A DNA stretch of 54,157 bases from contig JBIKXS010000022.1 of the NCBI GenBank assembly GCA_044355655.1, forward strand, positions 1 through 54,157. The letters are read 5' to 3'. The notes under the pieces were generated by a model. The model ran no database searches. It had not been told where the DNA came from and saw nothing but the letters and a program-made list of their open reading frames with translations. Position 1 is the stretch's first letter, and every line of letters begins with the position of its first letter. This document shows positions 24,545-33,231 of the stretch, one piece after another. A program made the translations under genes and the position numbers. This DNA is from UBA3064 sp023258775 (GTDB lineage: Bacteria > Pseudomonadota > Gammaproteobacteria > Burkholderiales > Burkholderiaceae_E).

Positions 24545-25945
24545 ATGAGTCAATACACCCACATCATCGGCGCACGAAGCTATCAGTTTGCGGATCTGAA
24601 GGATTTGATGGCCAAGGCTACCCCGGCGCGATCTGGTGATTATCTGGCTGGGGTCGCGGCTAGCAGCGCCGAGCAGCGTGTCGCTGCGCAAATGACTCTT
24701 GCATCCCTACCGCTGCGAACATTTCTACAACAATCACTGATTCCCTATGAGCGCGACGAAGTCACGCGCCTGATCATCGATACCCATGACGCACATGCAT
24801 TTGCAACGGTACAACATTTGACCGTAGGCGACTTTCGGGACTGGCTGTTATCTGACGAAGCAGACGAGTTAGCCTTAAGCGCACTTGCACCCGGTATTAC
24901 ACCTGAGATGGCTGCTGCCGTTTCAAAGATTATGCGTGTTCAAGATTTGATCTTGGCCGCGAAAAAATGTCGTGTCATCACGCGTTTTCGTAACACGATC
25001 GGCTTAGCCGATCGACTCGCCACAAGGCTTCAGCCAAATCACCCGACTGACGACGCTTCCGGTATTGCAGCAAGTATGGTCGACGGTTTGTTATACGGTG
25101 CAGGTGATGCTGTGATCGGCATCAATCCAGCAAGCGACAATGTGCAGCAAGTGATACGTATTGTTCATATGCTCGATGAAGTGATTCGGCATTACGACAT
25201 CCCAACTCAATCCTGCGTGTTGACGCATGTCACAAACACCATTGCAGCAATCGAGCGCGGGGCGCCAGTTGATTTGGTGTTTCAATCGATTGCTGGAACC
25301 GAGGCGGCCAACCGAAGTTTTGGTATCAATTTGGCGCTGCTAGCCGAAGCAAGTGATGCAGCCCTCTCGTTAGGCCGAGGTACGCTTGGCAATAACCTTA
25401 TGTATTTCGAAACCGGTCAAGGCAGTGCGCTATCGGCCAATGCAAACCATGGTTTGGATCAACAAACTTGTGAGGCGCGTGCCTATGCGGTCGCTCGACG
25501 CTTTAAACCTTTACTGATCAACAGCGTTGTAGGCTTTATCGGGCCGGAATATTTATACGATGGCAAGCAAATTGTTCGTGCTGGTTTGGAAGATCACTTC
25601 TGCGGCAAGTTAATGGGGCTGCCGATGGGGTGCGATATTTGTTACACCAATCATGCTGAAGCAGATCAAAATGATATGGACGTGTTGCTAACGCTGCTTG
25701 CAACTGCAGGATGCAATTTCATCATGGGTGTCCCTGGATCGGACGACATTATGTTGAATTATCAGACAACGTCGTTCCATGATGCCTTGTACGCGCGGCG
25801 GGTGCTTAAGTTGAGGCCAGCGCCAGAATTTGAGGCCTGGCTGCACAAGATGGCGATCTTTCGTGATGGCGAGCAAGTCCAGCTCAATGACGATTTACCA
25901 CCACTTTTTTCGGATGCATTACTGAGGTTGGTGTCAACAGAATAG
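24545..25945 (+). CDS. eutB: Ethanolamine ammonia-lyase large subunit
   Basis: A 466-residue EutB, close to the usual length of about 450. It is the TIM-barrel subunit that with EutC and adenosylcobalamin converts ethanolamine to acetaldehyde and ammonia. Recognisable segments include CRVITRFRNTIG, FETGQGSALSANANHG, GFIGPEYLYDGKQI and GLPMGCDICYTNHAEADQ, which are strongly conserved in EutB. EutC follows 16 bp downstream. There is no eutA reactivase, no acetaldehyde dehydrogenase eutE and no microcompartment shell gene in the window, so this is the short shell-free form. I saw no cobalamin riboswitch in the 102 bp upstream. Confidence 0.95.
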   Translation: MSQYTHIIGARSYQFADLKDLMAKATPARSGDYLAGVAASSAEQRVAAQMTLASLPLRTFLQQSLIPYERDEVTRLIIDTHDAHAFATVQHLTVGDFRDWLLSDEADELALSALAPGITPEMAAAVSKIMRVQDLILAAKKCRVITRFRNTIGLADRLATRLQPNHPTDDASGIAASMVDGLLYGAGDAVIGINPASDNVQQVIRIVHMLDEVIRHYDIPTQSCVLTHVTNTIAAIERGAPVDLVFQSIAGTEAANRSFGINLALLAEASDAALSLGRGTLGNNLMYFETGQGSALSANANHGLDQQTCEARAYAVARRFKPLLINSVVGFIGPEYLYDGKQIVRAGLEDHFCGKLMGLPMGCDICYTNHAEADQNDMDVLLTLLATAGCNFIMGVPGSDDIMLNYQTTSFHDALYARRVLKLRPAPEFEAWLHKMAIFRDGEQVQLNDDLPPLFSDALLRLVSTE

Positions 25946-25961
25946 TCTGATTAATATATCG

Positions 25962-26822
25962 ATGAGCAAATACAAACAGATCGTTGTTAATAATCCCTGG
26001 AGCACGCTTCGACGGTTCACCGCTGGGCGGATTGCACTGGGCCGTAGCGGCATCAGTTTGCCAAGCACCCAGCAGTTAGCCTTCCACCTTGATCATGCCC
26101 GTGCACGTGATGCCGTTCACCGCGCTCTGGATGCAGATACGCTGAAGCAGTCGGTCGACGATTTGGACTTTTTTGAAGACGCAGTGCTTGTTGAAACTGC
26201 GGCGGATAACCGTACTATGTTTTTACAGCGTCCTGATCTCGGTCGAAGGCTTTCAGCGCGATCGAAGTTGCTATTGCGGTCTCGCGCTCAAGGCTGTCAT
26301 GGTGCAAGCTACGATCTGGTCTTTGTTATTGCTGATGGTTTGTCCGCACTGGCTATCGAGGTTAACGCAGTTGCATTCTTAAAAGCGATGCATCAGCACT
26401 TAAGCAAGCTTTTAGTGGTGGATCAGCACTTAGTTAAGCGGCCACTGCGATGTGCACCGATCTTCATTGTGCAGCAGGGGCGTGTCGCGATTGGCGATGA
26501 GATTGGCGAGTTAATGGGTGCGAAACTGGTGGTTGTTATGATTGGTGAACGGCCTGGATTGAGTTCACCCGACAGTATGGGACTTTATATAACTTGGGAA
26601 CCACGCGTTGGATTGACCGATGAGCGTCGGAACTGCATTTCAAATGTTCGTCCAGCTGGTCTTTCTCATGATGAAGCGGCATACAAGCTGCACTATCTGC
26701 TCAGTGAAGCCTTACGCCTAGGCCTAAGTGGCGTACAGCTCAAAGACGAGACGGCTGGCCAGCGATCGAGTAACGCGATTGTTTTCCAGGGTTTTTGTTT
26801 AAGCCCTAAAAAACTGAGCTAG
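25962..26822 (+). CDS. eutC: Ethanolamine ammonia-lyase small subunit
   Basis: A 286-residue EutC. The motif GERPGLSSPDSMGLY and the preceding cobalamin-proximal stretch FVIADGLSA are diagnostic, and the C-terminal segment with ISNVRPAGL and a run ending LSGVQLKD is complete. The protein contributes to coenzyme B12 binding and completes the EutB6C6 enzyme. ATG at 25962 lies 16 bp after eutB, consistent with co-expression. No sign of truncation. Confidence 0.95.
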   Translation: MSKYKQIVVNNPWSTLRRFTAGRIALGRSGISLPSTQQLAFHLDHARARDAVHRALDADTLKQSVDDLDFFEDAVLVETAADNRTMFLQRPDLGRRLSARSKLLLRSRAQGCHGASYDLVFVIADGLSALAIEVNAVAFLKAMHQHLSKLLVVDQHLVKRPLRCAPIFIVQQGRVAIGDEIGELMGAKLVVVMIGERPGLSSPDSMGLYITWEPRVGLTDERRNCISNVRPAGLSHDEAAYKLHYLLSEALRLGLSGVQLKDETAGQRSSNAIVFQGFCLSPKKLS

Positions 26823-26886
26823 AGTAATCCGATTAGCTTTCGAGAAATTTGCTCGAGTCCGCTAAGTCAACACTGAAAGGAATGTC

Positions 26887-27126
26887 ATGTTAAAGATCTC
26901 TATAGGTATTGTCTCAATGGCTTTCTCAGGTCTGGTGATGGCTCATGGTTGTCCTGGCGAGATGAAGGCAATTGACGCCAAACTTGCGACCAACCCTAAA
27001 GTCAGCGAAGCTGATATGAGTAAAGTCAAAAAGCTTCGTGCGGATGGCGAGTCAGCTCACAAGGCAGGCAATCACGGCGAATCGATGAAACTGCTTGCTG
27101 AAGCTAAGAAAACGCTTGGTATGTGA
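26887..27126 (+). CDS. Small exported protein of unknown function
   Basis: A 79-residue protein with a signal peptide (hydrophobic run ending VMAHG) and a lysine-rich helical mature part (DMSKVKKLRADGE..HKAGNHGESMKLLAEAKK). It resembles small helical periplasmic proteins common in betaproteobacteria, but I cannot name a family. AAAGGA lies a few bases before the ATG, supporting translation. It follows eutC by 64 bp and could be co-transcribed. The mature helix with His and Asp residues might bind metal, but nothing proves it. Confidence 0.65.
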   Translation: MLKISIGIVSMAFSGLVMAHGCPGEMKAIDAKLATNPKVSEADMSKVKKLRADGESAHKAGNHGESMKLLAEAKKTLGM

Positions 27127-27145
27127 TCGGTCTTCTTTAACTCGG

Positions 27146-28567
27146 CTAAGCGGTCTGATGTTCATTTGCTGATACCGGGGACGTACGAGGTCTTGTATCA
27201 ACCGGGAGACACAATAGACCTGTTAACAAGGCCAGCGTTGCGAGTAACAAATAATAGGTATCGAAGTCGGTACGTTGTAACTCTGGACGCGCAAGCATTG
27301 CGACTGTGAGCGCAACGCCTATTGCAGAGCCAATCTGGCGGGTCGCTTGATTGACTGCGCTCCCAGCAGCGTAGTGTTGTGCTGGCAGGCGGCTGACGGC
27401 CGCTGCTGACAACGATGGCAGTACCAAGCCAACCGCAACGCCGCTCATCATCAGACCCGGCAACCAGTGCAACAAATAATTCGCTTCATTGCTGGGGACG
27501 AAATAAAACCAAAGGGTGCTGGCGGCGTAGAGCAGCGAACCGCCAACCAGAAAGCGCCGATGGCCGAGGCGAGATGCGAGTCGACCTGTCACGATTGCGG
27601 TCGGCATGACCAGCAGTGGGCCTGGTGTTACTGCTAGACCGGCTAGCGGTAGCGAGTAGTGCCAAACGCCGAGCATAAAGAAAAAGAAGCCAAGAAACAT
27701 CATCGAAAAAGCGATACCAAATACCAGCGTGGCTGCATTGACGAAGCGATAGGTGCGATGTTTAAAAATTTCTAAATCGATCAATGCATCATCGCGTGAG
27801 CGAGCCCAGAGCACAAAGATTAACCCGGCAAAGATCCCGCCAACTGCCATGGCGATCAATGTCTGGTTGCTCCAGCGACCCTCTCCGCTCTCGACAATTG
27901 CTAGGGTTAATGAGCCGACGGCCGCCATCAGCAGCAATAGACCCAGGATATCCATCCGCCTTCGCTGGGTTGGTTTGACCGCTTCTTCGATGCTCGATGC
28001 GCTGCGCCAAAGTGCCCAAAGCCCAATTGGGAGATTGATGTAAAAGGCCCAAGGCCAGCCAGCCTTGTGTGTAATCCAACTGCCCAAACTCGGTCCTACG
28101 GCGGCAGCGAGTCCGCCTACTGCACCCCATAGGCTTACAGCCACGGCCCGCTTATCGATGGGGAATGCCGCCAAAACGATGGACATCGATGCAGGTGTCA
28201 ACAAGGCCGCACCCAGCGCTTGAAGAACGCGCGCGACAATCAGCCAGCCCACAGATGGCGCAACACCGCAGGCGAACGATGCACCGACGAACACAGCCAA
28301 ACCCAGTTGAAAAATGCGTCGTCGCCCGTAAGCGTCGGCCAATCCCCCCGAAGGGATTAGCATCGCTGCGTAAACAACTGTGTATGCGTTGAGCACCCAG
28401 GAGAGTTCAGCTGCAGAGGTCCCCTCGAAGTTTCGTCTGAGTGCATCAAAAGCGGCAAACAACATGGTCGTGTCAAGTGCAACCAAAAAGACCGCGCTAG
28501 AGGCAATCCAAAATGATGGCCACGGCGAGGATGCGCGCATTGATCCGTTAGAGGTCGAAGCGGTCAT
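27146..28567 (-). CDS. DHA2-family MFS multidrug efflux transporter
   Basis: A 473-residue inner-membrane protein with about 14 hydrophobic segments, the DHA2 (EmrB/QacA) layout. Visible motifs are LDTTMLFAAF in the first helix (family: LDxTxVNVAL), GLADAYGRRR (loop 2-3) and GAALLTPASMSIV. It would export drugs or metabolites by proton antiport. ATG at 28567 overlaps the end of the upstream tetR gene by 20 bp, so both are on one transcript and the pump is likely under control of that repressor. A TTG three codons upstream is possible. Substrate unknown. Confidence 0.88.
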   Translation of the reverse strand: MTASTSNGSMRASSPWPSFWIASSAVFLVALDTTMLFAAFDALRRNFEGTSAAELSWVLNAYTVVYAAMLIPSGGLADAYGRRRIFQLGLAVFVGASFACGVAPSVGWLIVARVLQALGAALLTPASMSIVLAAFPIDKRAVAVSLWGAVGGLAAAVGPSLGSWITHKAGWPWAFYINLPIGLWALWRSASSIEEAVKPTQRRRMDILGLLLLMAAVGSLTLAIVESGEGRWSNQTLIAMAVGGIFAGLIFVLWARSRDDALIDLEIFKHRTYRFVNAATLVFGIAFSMMFLGFFFFMLGVWHYSLPLAGLAVTPGPLLVMPTAIVTGRLASRLGHRRFLVGGSLLYAASTLWFYFVPSNEANYLLHWLPGLMMSGVAVGLVLPSLSAAAVSRLPAQHYAAGSAVNQATRQIGSAIGVALTVAMLARPELQRTDFDTYYLLLATLALLTGLLCLPVDTRPRTSPVSANEHQTA

Positions 28568-29132
28568 AAACGTCAATTAGCGACTGCCGTGTTTGAGCCA
28601 AGAGCTTGCGACCAGCAGTGCCACCAAGCGCGCGAGACATTTGCAAGGCGCCAATCATCGTGGCTGTGACCAAAGGCGCCACGCTTTTATCGGTTCCTTT
28701 TGGTAATACCGATGCCACCAGATCGATCATTACATTCACACGTCGGCGAGCCTCGTCGCGAACAGTGTCGGGCTGGCGGGGCATCTCTGATACGAGTGAA
28801 GCGACCACACAACCGTTCTCGAAGCGTTTCATGTGGGTATCATTTAAATAGCTTTCAACCAGCGCGCGAAACCGTGAGGCGCCTTTGCTCACTCGGCGTT
28901 CAATAGCTTCTGTTAACGAAGCCAGGTTTTCAAGACCGGCATGCTCCATTGCTTCGACCAGCAGGCTATCGCGTGATTCGAAATGGGCGTAAAAGCCGCC
29001 ATGTGTTAGGCCTGCCTCTTTCATGATATCGGCAAGGCCAACGCCACGATAGCCTGCTCGTCGGATGGCACGTGATGCTACATCGACGATTCGGGCGTGG
29101 CTTAATTCCTTTTTTGTTGAAACAGCTGACAT
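28548..29132 (-). CDS. TetR/AcrR family transcriptional regulator
   Basis: A protein of about 194 residues with an N-terminal TetR helix-turn-helix (ADIMKEAGLTHGGFYAHF, then SRDSLLVEAMEH). The GGFYAHF form is typical of the AcrR/NemR branch. The C-terminal ligand domain is of normal size. The start at 29132 (MSAV) is chosen because a TATAAT -10 box lies only 13 bases upstream; two further in-frame ATGs at 29144 and 29141 would place translation start inside the promoter. It is co-transcribed with the DHA2 pump and probably represses both until an inducer binds. Confidence 0.85.
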   Translation of the reverse strand: MSAVSTKKELSHARIVDVASRAIRRAGYRGVGLADIMKEAGLTHGGFYAHFESRDSLLVEAMEHAGLENLASLTEAIERRVSKGASRFRALVESYLNDTHMKRFENGCVVASLVSEMPRQPDTVRDEARRRVNVMIDLVASVLPKGTDKSVAPLVTATMIGALQMSRALGGTAGRKLLAQTRQSLIDVYDRFDL

Positions 29133-29150
29133 GATGATCATCATATTATA
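29131..29150 (-). promoter_or_regulatory. Promoter and palindromic operator of the tetR-efflux unit
   Basis: On the minus strand a perfect -10 box TATAAT (29145-29150) is directly followed by the perfect 14-bp palindrome ATGATGATCATCAT (29131-29144). The palindrome would cover the transcription start, a typical place for TetR autorepression. The mRNA leader must be very short or absent. A -35 box is weak (TTGAGC about 15 bases upstream). Confidence 0.45.
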
Positions 29151-29343
29151 CCGATCATATGACTAGCTCAAGTCGTATCAAGGTACTATCAGAATTAAGC
29201 CATCACGTGCAGAGAAAATGCTTGCACTTTTGCCGACTGTCGCTGGTGGGAAGGGCAGACCAAGTGAATTGGCAAAGATCACCAATGCGGTACCGGAATA
29301 ACCTCGCTGCGTTTGGTTTGCAAGTTGCCCTGTGCACGGATGG

Positions 29344-30273
29344 TCAATCAAGCATCTCGCGGGCGGGCGAAAGCACTGAATCAAATAGCGGTAGTGCCCA
29401 GCCCATATATCGATTACTGATCTGAAAATAGTTCCATGTTGCTTGAAGCTCGCACCCGATATGCTGTTTGTACCGATATGAGGTTATGCCGAAATCAATC
29501 TCTGAGAAATTTGCTTGAAGGGCAAAGTCAATGCAGTCCAATAACAGATTAAAATAGAGTCTCAGCGCCTTCGAGACGGCGTAGTCCATGCCGACGTACT
29601 GAGAGTAGAGGGTACGATCAATGGCAACCATCTGATGGAATGCAATCAGTCGCTGATCTTTAAAGTAGAGCAAATAGCTGCTCGATGATGATGTTTGCCT
29701 AAAGTAATTCAAGTCATGTTCTATAAGTTTCAGGTTCGCTTTTGCTCTTGTTTGTCTGTAAAGTGAAAGAATCTCGCCTTGAAACTCAGTTGGAAATCCA
29801 TTCACAATCCTCCGATCAATTTCTACCACTGACTTTCTTTGTCTTAGCAAGTCTGATCGGCGCTTTCCGCTTAGTGATCGCCAATAGTCCGGGGTCAGCT
29901 TCAGAAGTGCGCGAGGAAAACCTGGTAAGCGCCGAAAGCCGATCAAGTCGTTACGAAAATTAAATCCTTTAATGCAAAGTAGGCTTGCTGATGCTCGCAA
30001 TGGTTCTACTTCTTCAAACAGTTCTTCTGCGGAGAAGCGGTTTGCGTTTATCGTTAAAGCTCGGTCTAAGTCGCCTACAACACCGAAGTTAAGGTAGCAG
30101 TTATCGGCAAATTTTGTAATGGAACGGGGTGGCAAGTATGAAAAAATTGGGACTTTAATGAGATGCTTTGCGATCGCTGATCGTCCTTTGTCGCTTTTAA
30201 CACTTGCATCTACTTCATTTGCTGATGTGTCTTCAGCAGTAAAACGCTTGGGCAATGATGCAGCTTGCGGCAT
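29344..30273 (-). CDS. GNAT-like acetyltransferase (BioF2/FemAB-like fold)
   Basis: A 309-residue protein resembling the Acetyltransf_6 group of GNAT-fold enzymes. The core lies at about residues 150-290: YLLYFKDQRLIAFHQMV, LYSQYVGMDYAVSK, DFALQANFSEIDFG and a final YRYKQHIGCE, matching the family order of acceptor loop, helix and the FDLG..KxxxG segment. The first 45 residues are polar and probably disordered. It stands alone, flanked by AT-rich non-coding DNA. Such proteins transfer acyl or aminoacyl groups in cell-envelope or siderophore-like pathways; the substrate here is unknown. Confidence 0.6.
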   Translation of the reverse strand: MPQAASLPKRFTAEDTSANEVDASVKSDKGRSAIAKHLIKVPIFSYLPPRSITKFADNCYLNFGVVGDLDRALTINANRFSAEELFEEVEPLRASASLLCIKGFNFRNDLIGFRRLPGFPRALLKLTPDYWRSLSGKRRSDLLRQRKSVVEIDRRIVNGFPTEFQGEILSLYRQTRAKANLKLIEHDLNYFRQTSSSSSYLLYFKDQRLIAFHQMVAIDRTLYSQYVGMDYAVSKALRLYFNLLLDCIDFALQANFSEIDFGITSYRYKQHIGCELQATWNYFQISNRYMGWALPLFDSVLSPAREMLD

Positions 30274-30634
30274 TTTCCCCTACCGATCGCTTGGTTTGTA
30301 TCGCTTGGCTTTAGTCCTTTTCTAAGCTTATCAGTTGGTTTTCAAACAATAAGTCAGATGTGTTACAAAATATCACAATAAACCGGCGTGGTTCGACTAA
30401 AGACAGTCAAATAGCTTGAAACCTGACTTCAGTCCGTCATCATTATTTCCAAAAGACCCACAATTGCTTTCAAAAGCTTACGCTTAGCGGCTGTCGATAA
30501 ATTCCAGGTAAGGTGATTTGAAGTGATACTAACGTATCAATATATAGAAGAAAGAACGATAAGAATATAACAAGTGATAACGATATTTTCTGGCAATAGT
30601 AATTGCGAGTGATTAAATGGGGCTGGGTTTTCAG
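30274..30634. other. AT-rich intergenic region
   Basis: About 360 bp with no convincing ORF on either strand. The only structure I see is the interrupted palindrome TGATAC-TAAC-GTATCA at 30524-30539, which could be an operator or a small hairpin. No T-run follows it. The region separates the GNAT gene from the decayed methyltransferase and may be degraded sequence. Confidence 0.5.
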
Positions 30635-31150
30635 TCACCGTGGCGAGTTCGCCCTGAAAATCACGACGTTCTGCCAGGGTAAAACGGTCAATACCCGTTC
30701 AAACACCAGTCCGACGCTTTCGGCCTCTTTGCGGATTTGACTAAGTGTTGACAGCCCTATCAAAAGCGCCAAGAGGCAGATTGGGTGAAATCTTCGACGA
30801 TTGCACCACGCGAAATCCGCTTTCAGCAGTCTTTTTTGCCAATGCCTGCAGTTTGGTCACCATTTCTGGTTGTACATCGACAGCCCAGACCTGACCGTCT
30901 GGCCGAACCCGATCGAGCATTTGAACGCTCAGGCGTCCGGTTCCCGGACCAATATCTGCGACCAACATACCTGGCTTGAGATCAAGCAAGGAAATTAATT
31001 GATCTGTCCTTTCCTCTTTGATGCGTTCTGGTCGGTCGAGCCATGGAGCACCCTGCCACCCCATAAGTTAGCTTGTTGAGTTCCAGGCCAAATCAGCATG
31101 GTGAGAAGGAATAGCGGCAGGATCAATGGCATCGTTTGACTAAGCTCCAT
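30635..31150 (-). pseudogene. Exported SAM-dependent methyltransferase, frameshifted with internal deletion
   Basis: Three pieces in different frames line up as one gene. First, a signal peptide beginning at 31150 (MELSQT, or MPLILP at 31132) with a hydrophobic core. Second, after a frame change near 31064, MGWQGAPWLDRPER, a helix, and the SAM motif VADIGPGTGRLS to AFDRAVNT, ending in a stop near 30741. Third, in another frame, SQIRKEAESVG to LPWQNVVIF, ending at the TGA at 30635-30637, which is the usual C-terminus of this class I methyltransferase family. The middle (about 50 residues with the HEF/EY segment) is missing. No start supports a working protein, so this is a relic. Confidence 0.7.
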
Positions 31151-31263
31151 CGGGGATCTAGGTGGGTACTTGAAACATCGGTGATTTCGGCTGAAGACAA
31201 AGCTACATGGCCGAATAAGGTATCCGCACACTGTTGGCACAAATCATCGATGCTCCGGTCACA

Positions 31264-32193
31264 TCAAGTGCTACGTTTACTTCTGGAGAGGTTCCACTGC
31301 TTGAGCCAACGCTCAAGAAAGTCTGAAAAAGCTTCGGCTGCTGGGGGGACAACACGCGTATTAGACTTGTAAATGCATACTTGGCGGATCGTCTCAGGCT
31401 GAGTGACTCTGCGCGACAACAGGCCAAGTGGCTTGGCCAAAATACCGACATAGGCTGGCGCAAGCGTTGCAGCCAAACCCTGTGAGGCAAGGCCGAGTGC
31501 AGTCGAGATGTTGTCAACGACATCAATGGGTCGAATACGTTGCCCTTCTGGCTCATCGATTCGCATTTGTGCAACGCTTTGTTCGTGGTCGCGGCCTGCG
31601 GCCACGAGGGAAACCTCGTGAAGCTCCTCCCAGCGCAAGCTGCGTTTGCTTGCCAGGGGGTGGGTGCGAGCACACCACAACACCCAAGGGCTGCTAAACA
31701 CCGGTGTAGAAAGCACATCTTGGGTAGCCCGACGGTCGGGCCCGACGGCAAGATCAACATCACCGGCGCTAACCCGATCAAGCAGCATGTCAACCGGCGT
31801 GTCACGAATACGTACCACCACCGATGGTTTGAGTTCTCGAAACGTTGCGATTGCTTGGGGGAGCACGGCGCCAGCTAAGACCAAAGGTGCTGCGATCCGG
31901 ACAATGCCCGACGCCGAGTCACGGATATTGGATGCTGCCGATTCTGCTTGCTGCACATGTCGCAGGACAGACTGCGCCATGGCTAAGAAGTCACGGCCAG
32001 CGCCAGAAAGTTCGACTAACCGAGTGTGGCGATCGAATAGCCGAAATCCCAAGTACGCTTCCAACTCGGCGACCAATTGACTGACAGCAGACGACGATAA
32101 ACCCATGCGTTGCGACGCAGCCGCGAATCCACGGGTATCCGCGACAGTGCTGAAAGCCTCAAGTTGACGCAGGGTGAAGCGGGTGAGTGGCAT
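31264..32193 (-). CDS. LysR-family transcriptional regulator beside hpa cluster
   Basis: A 309-residue LysR-type regulator. The winged helix-turn-helix is at residues about 5-65 (LRQLEAFSTVADTRGFAAA, SQRMGLSSSAVSQLV), and the C-terminal effector domain begins near residue 90 (GIVRIAAPLVLAG). The length is normal. It is divergent from hpaH, 128 bp away, and so is the natural candidate to control the hpa genes in response to a pathway intermediate. Control is inferred from position only. Confidence 0.88.
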   Translation of the reverse strand: MPLTRFTLRQLEAFSTVADTRGFAAASQRMGLSSSAVSQLVAELEAYLGFRLFDRHTRLVELSGAGRDFLAMAQSVLRHVQQAESAASNIRDSASGIVRIAAPLVLAGAVLPQAIATFRELKPSVVVRIRDTPVDMLLDRVSAGDVDLAVGPDRRATQDVLSTPVFSSPWVLWCARTHPLASKRSLRWEELHEVSLVAAGRDHEQSVAQMRIDEPEGQRIRPIDVVDNISTALGLASQGLAATLAPAYVGILAKPLGLLSRRVTQPETIRQVCIYKSNTRVVPPAAEAFSDFLERWLKQWNLSRSKRST

Positions 32194-32321
32194 AAGTAAT
32201 TCAAAATGAAACAGCGTATTGTCCAGAGAAACTTACGAATTGCCAATTATTTATCGATTGTTGATGAGAAGTTATCGCAGGAAACTCAATCTCACGCCTT
32301 AAATGCTAACGCCCGCTTCCT

Positions 32322-33128
32322 ATGAAACTTGATCATCAGACACACGCAGAACTGGCGCTTCGCTTGCACGAAGCGCAGCGTTCGGGCGTGCAAATCGAGC
32401 AGTTTTCCCGCCTTTTCCCGGATATGGCGCTTAGCGATAGCTATGCGATTCAAAAGGCGTGGATGGACATTTGCGTGGCCGAGGGCCGACGTATCGTCGG
32501 TCACAAGATTGGACTGACTTCTAGAGCGATGCAGCTTGCCTCACAAATCACAGAGCCCGATTATGGGACCTTACTTGACAGTATGGTGCTGCCAGATGGT
32601 GGCGAAATAAAGATTTCGGGGTTTATCGTGCCTCGCCTTGAGGTCGAGTTTGCGTTTGTTTTGTCTAGACCTTTGAAGGGCCCTCATGTGACCCTATTCG
32701 ATGTTCTGAACGCGACAGACTACATCGTACCGGCACTCGAACTCATCGATGCGCGTATTGAGCAATTCGATCGCCACACCAAGGCACCGCGTAAAGTCTG
32801 CGATACGATCGCCGATAACGCTGCCAACGGCGCCGTTATCCTGGGCTCAGTCCCAAAGCGGCCTGAGGCGGTGGACTGGCGCTGGGCAGGAGCGCTGCTG
32901 TTTAAAAACGGCATTATTGAAGAATCAGGTCTTGGTGCTGCAGTGCTTAATCATCCCGGCAACGGGGTTGCCTGGCTGGCTAAGCGTCTTGCGCTTCATG
33001 GTCAGAGTCTTGAGGCCGGTGAGATTGTCCTAGGCGGCTCGTTCACGAGGCCGGTTGCATGCGCTGTAGGCGATGTGTTTCATGCGGACTATGGGCCCCT
33101 AGGCACCATATCAGTGAGGTTTATCTGA
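32322..33128 (+). CDS. hpaH: 2-oxo-hept-4-ene-1,7-dioate hydratase
   Basis: A 268-residue hydratase of the HpaH/MhpD family. Conserved segments: GHKIGLTSRAMQ, EPDYGTLLDSM, EVEFAFVL (acidic metal ligands) and DYIVPALELIDARI, with DTIADNAANGAVILG in the C-terminal half. It adds water to 2-oxohept-4-ene-1,7-dioate in the homoprotocatechuate meta pathway, using Mg2+. The HpaH assignment over MhpD rests on the neighbouring hpaE, hpaD and FAH genes. It is first in a plus-strand operon and divergent from a LysR regulator. Confidence 0.88.
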   Translation: MKLDHQTHAELALRLHEAQRSGVQIEQFSRLFPDMALSDSYAIQKAWMDICVAEGRRIVGHKIGLTSRAMQLASQITEPDYGTLLDSMVLPDGGEIKISGFIVPRLEVEFAFVLSRPLKGPHVTLFDVLNATDYIVPALELIDARIEQFDRHTKAPRKVCDTIADNAANGAVILGSVPKRPEAVDWRWAGALLFKNGIIEESGLGAAVLNHPGNGVAWLAKRLALHGQSLEAGEIVLGGSFTRPVACAVGDVFHADYGPLGTISVRFI

Positions 33129-33231
33129 ACCCTAAAGTCATTGCTGGCCTCATCCATTGCTGGGCTTATTGTCACAATGCGCGGTGAGTCGCAACACCCT
33201 GTCCTTACTTTTAAACGGAGCAAATTTGACG

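Noticed and set aside
29159..29343. Short frames between tetR and the GNAT gene
   Set aside because: None has a ribosome-binding site or a motif I can defend; one plus-strand frame ends ELAKITNAVPE and might be a relic, but this is too weak.
30741..31064. A complete 107-residue methyltransferase
   Set aside because: It lacks the second half of the fold; the matching C-terminal segment and the signal peptide are found in other frames on either side, so it is a pseudogene fragment.
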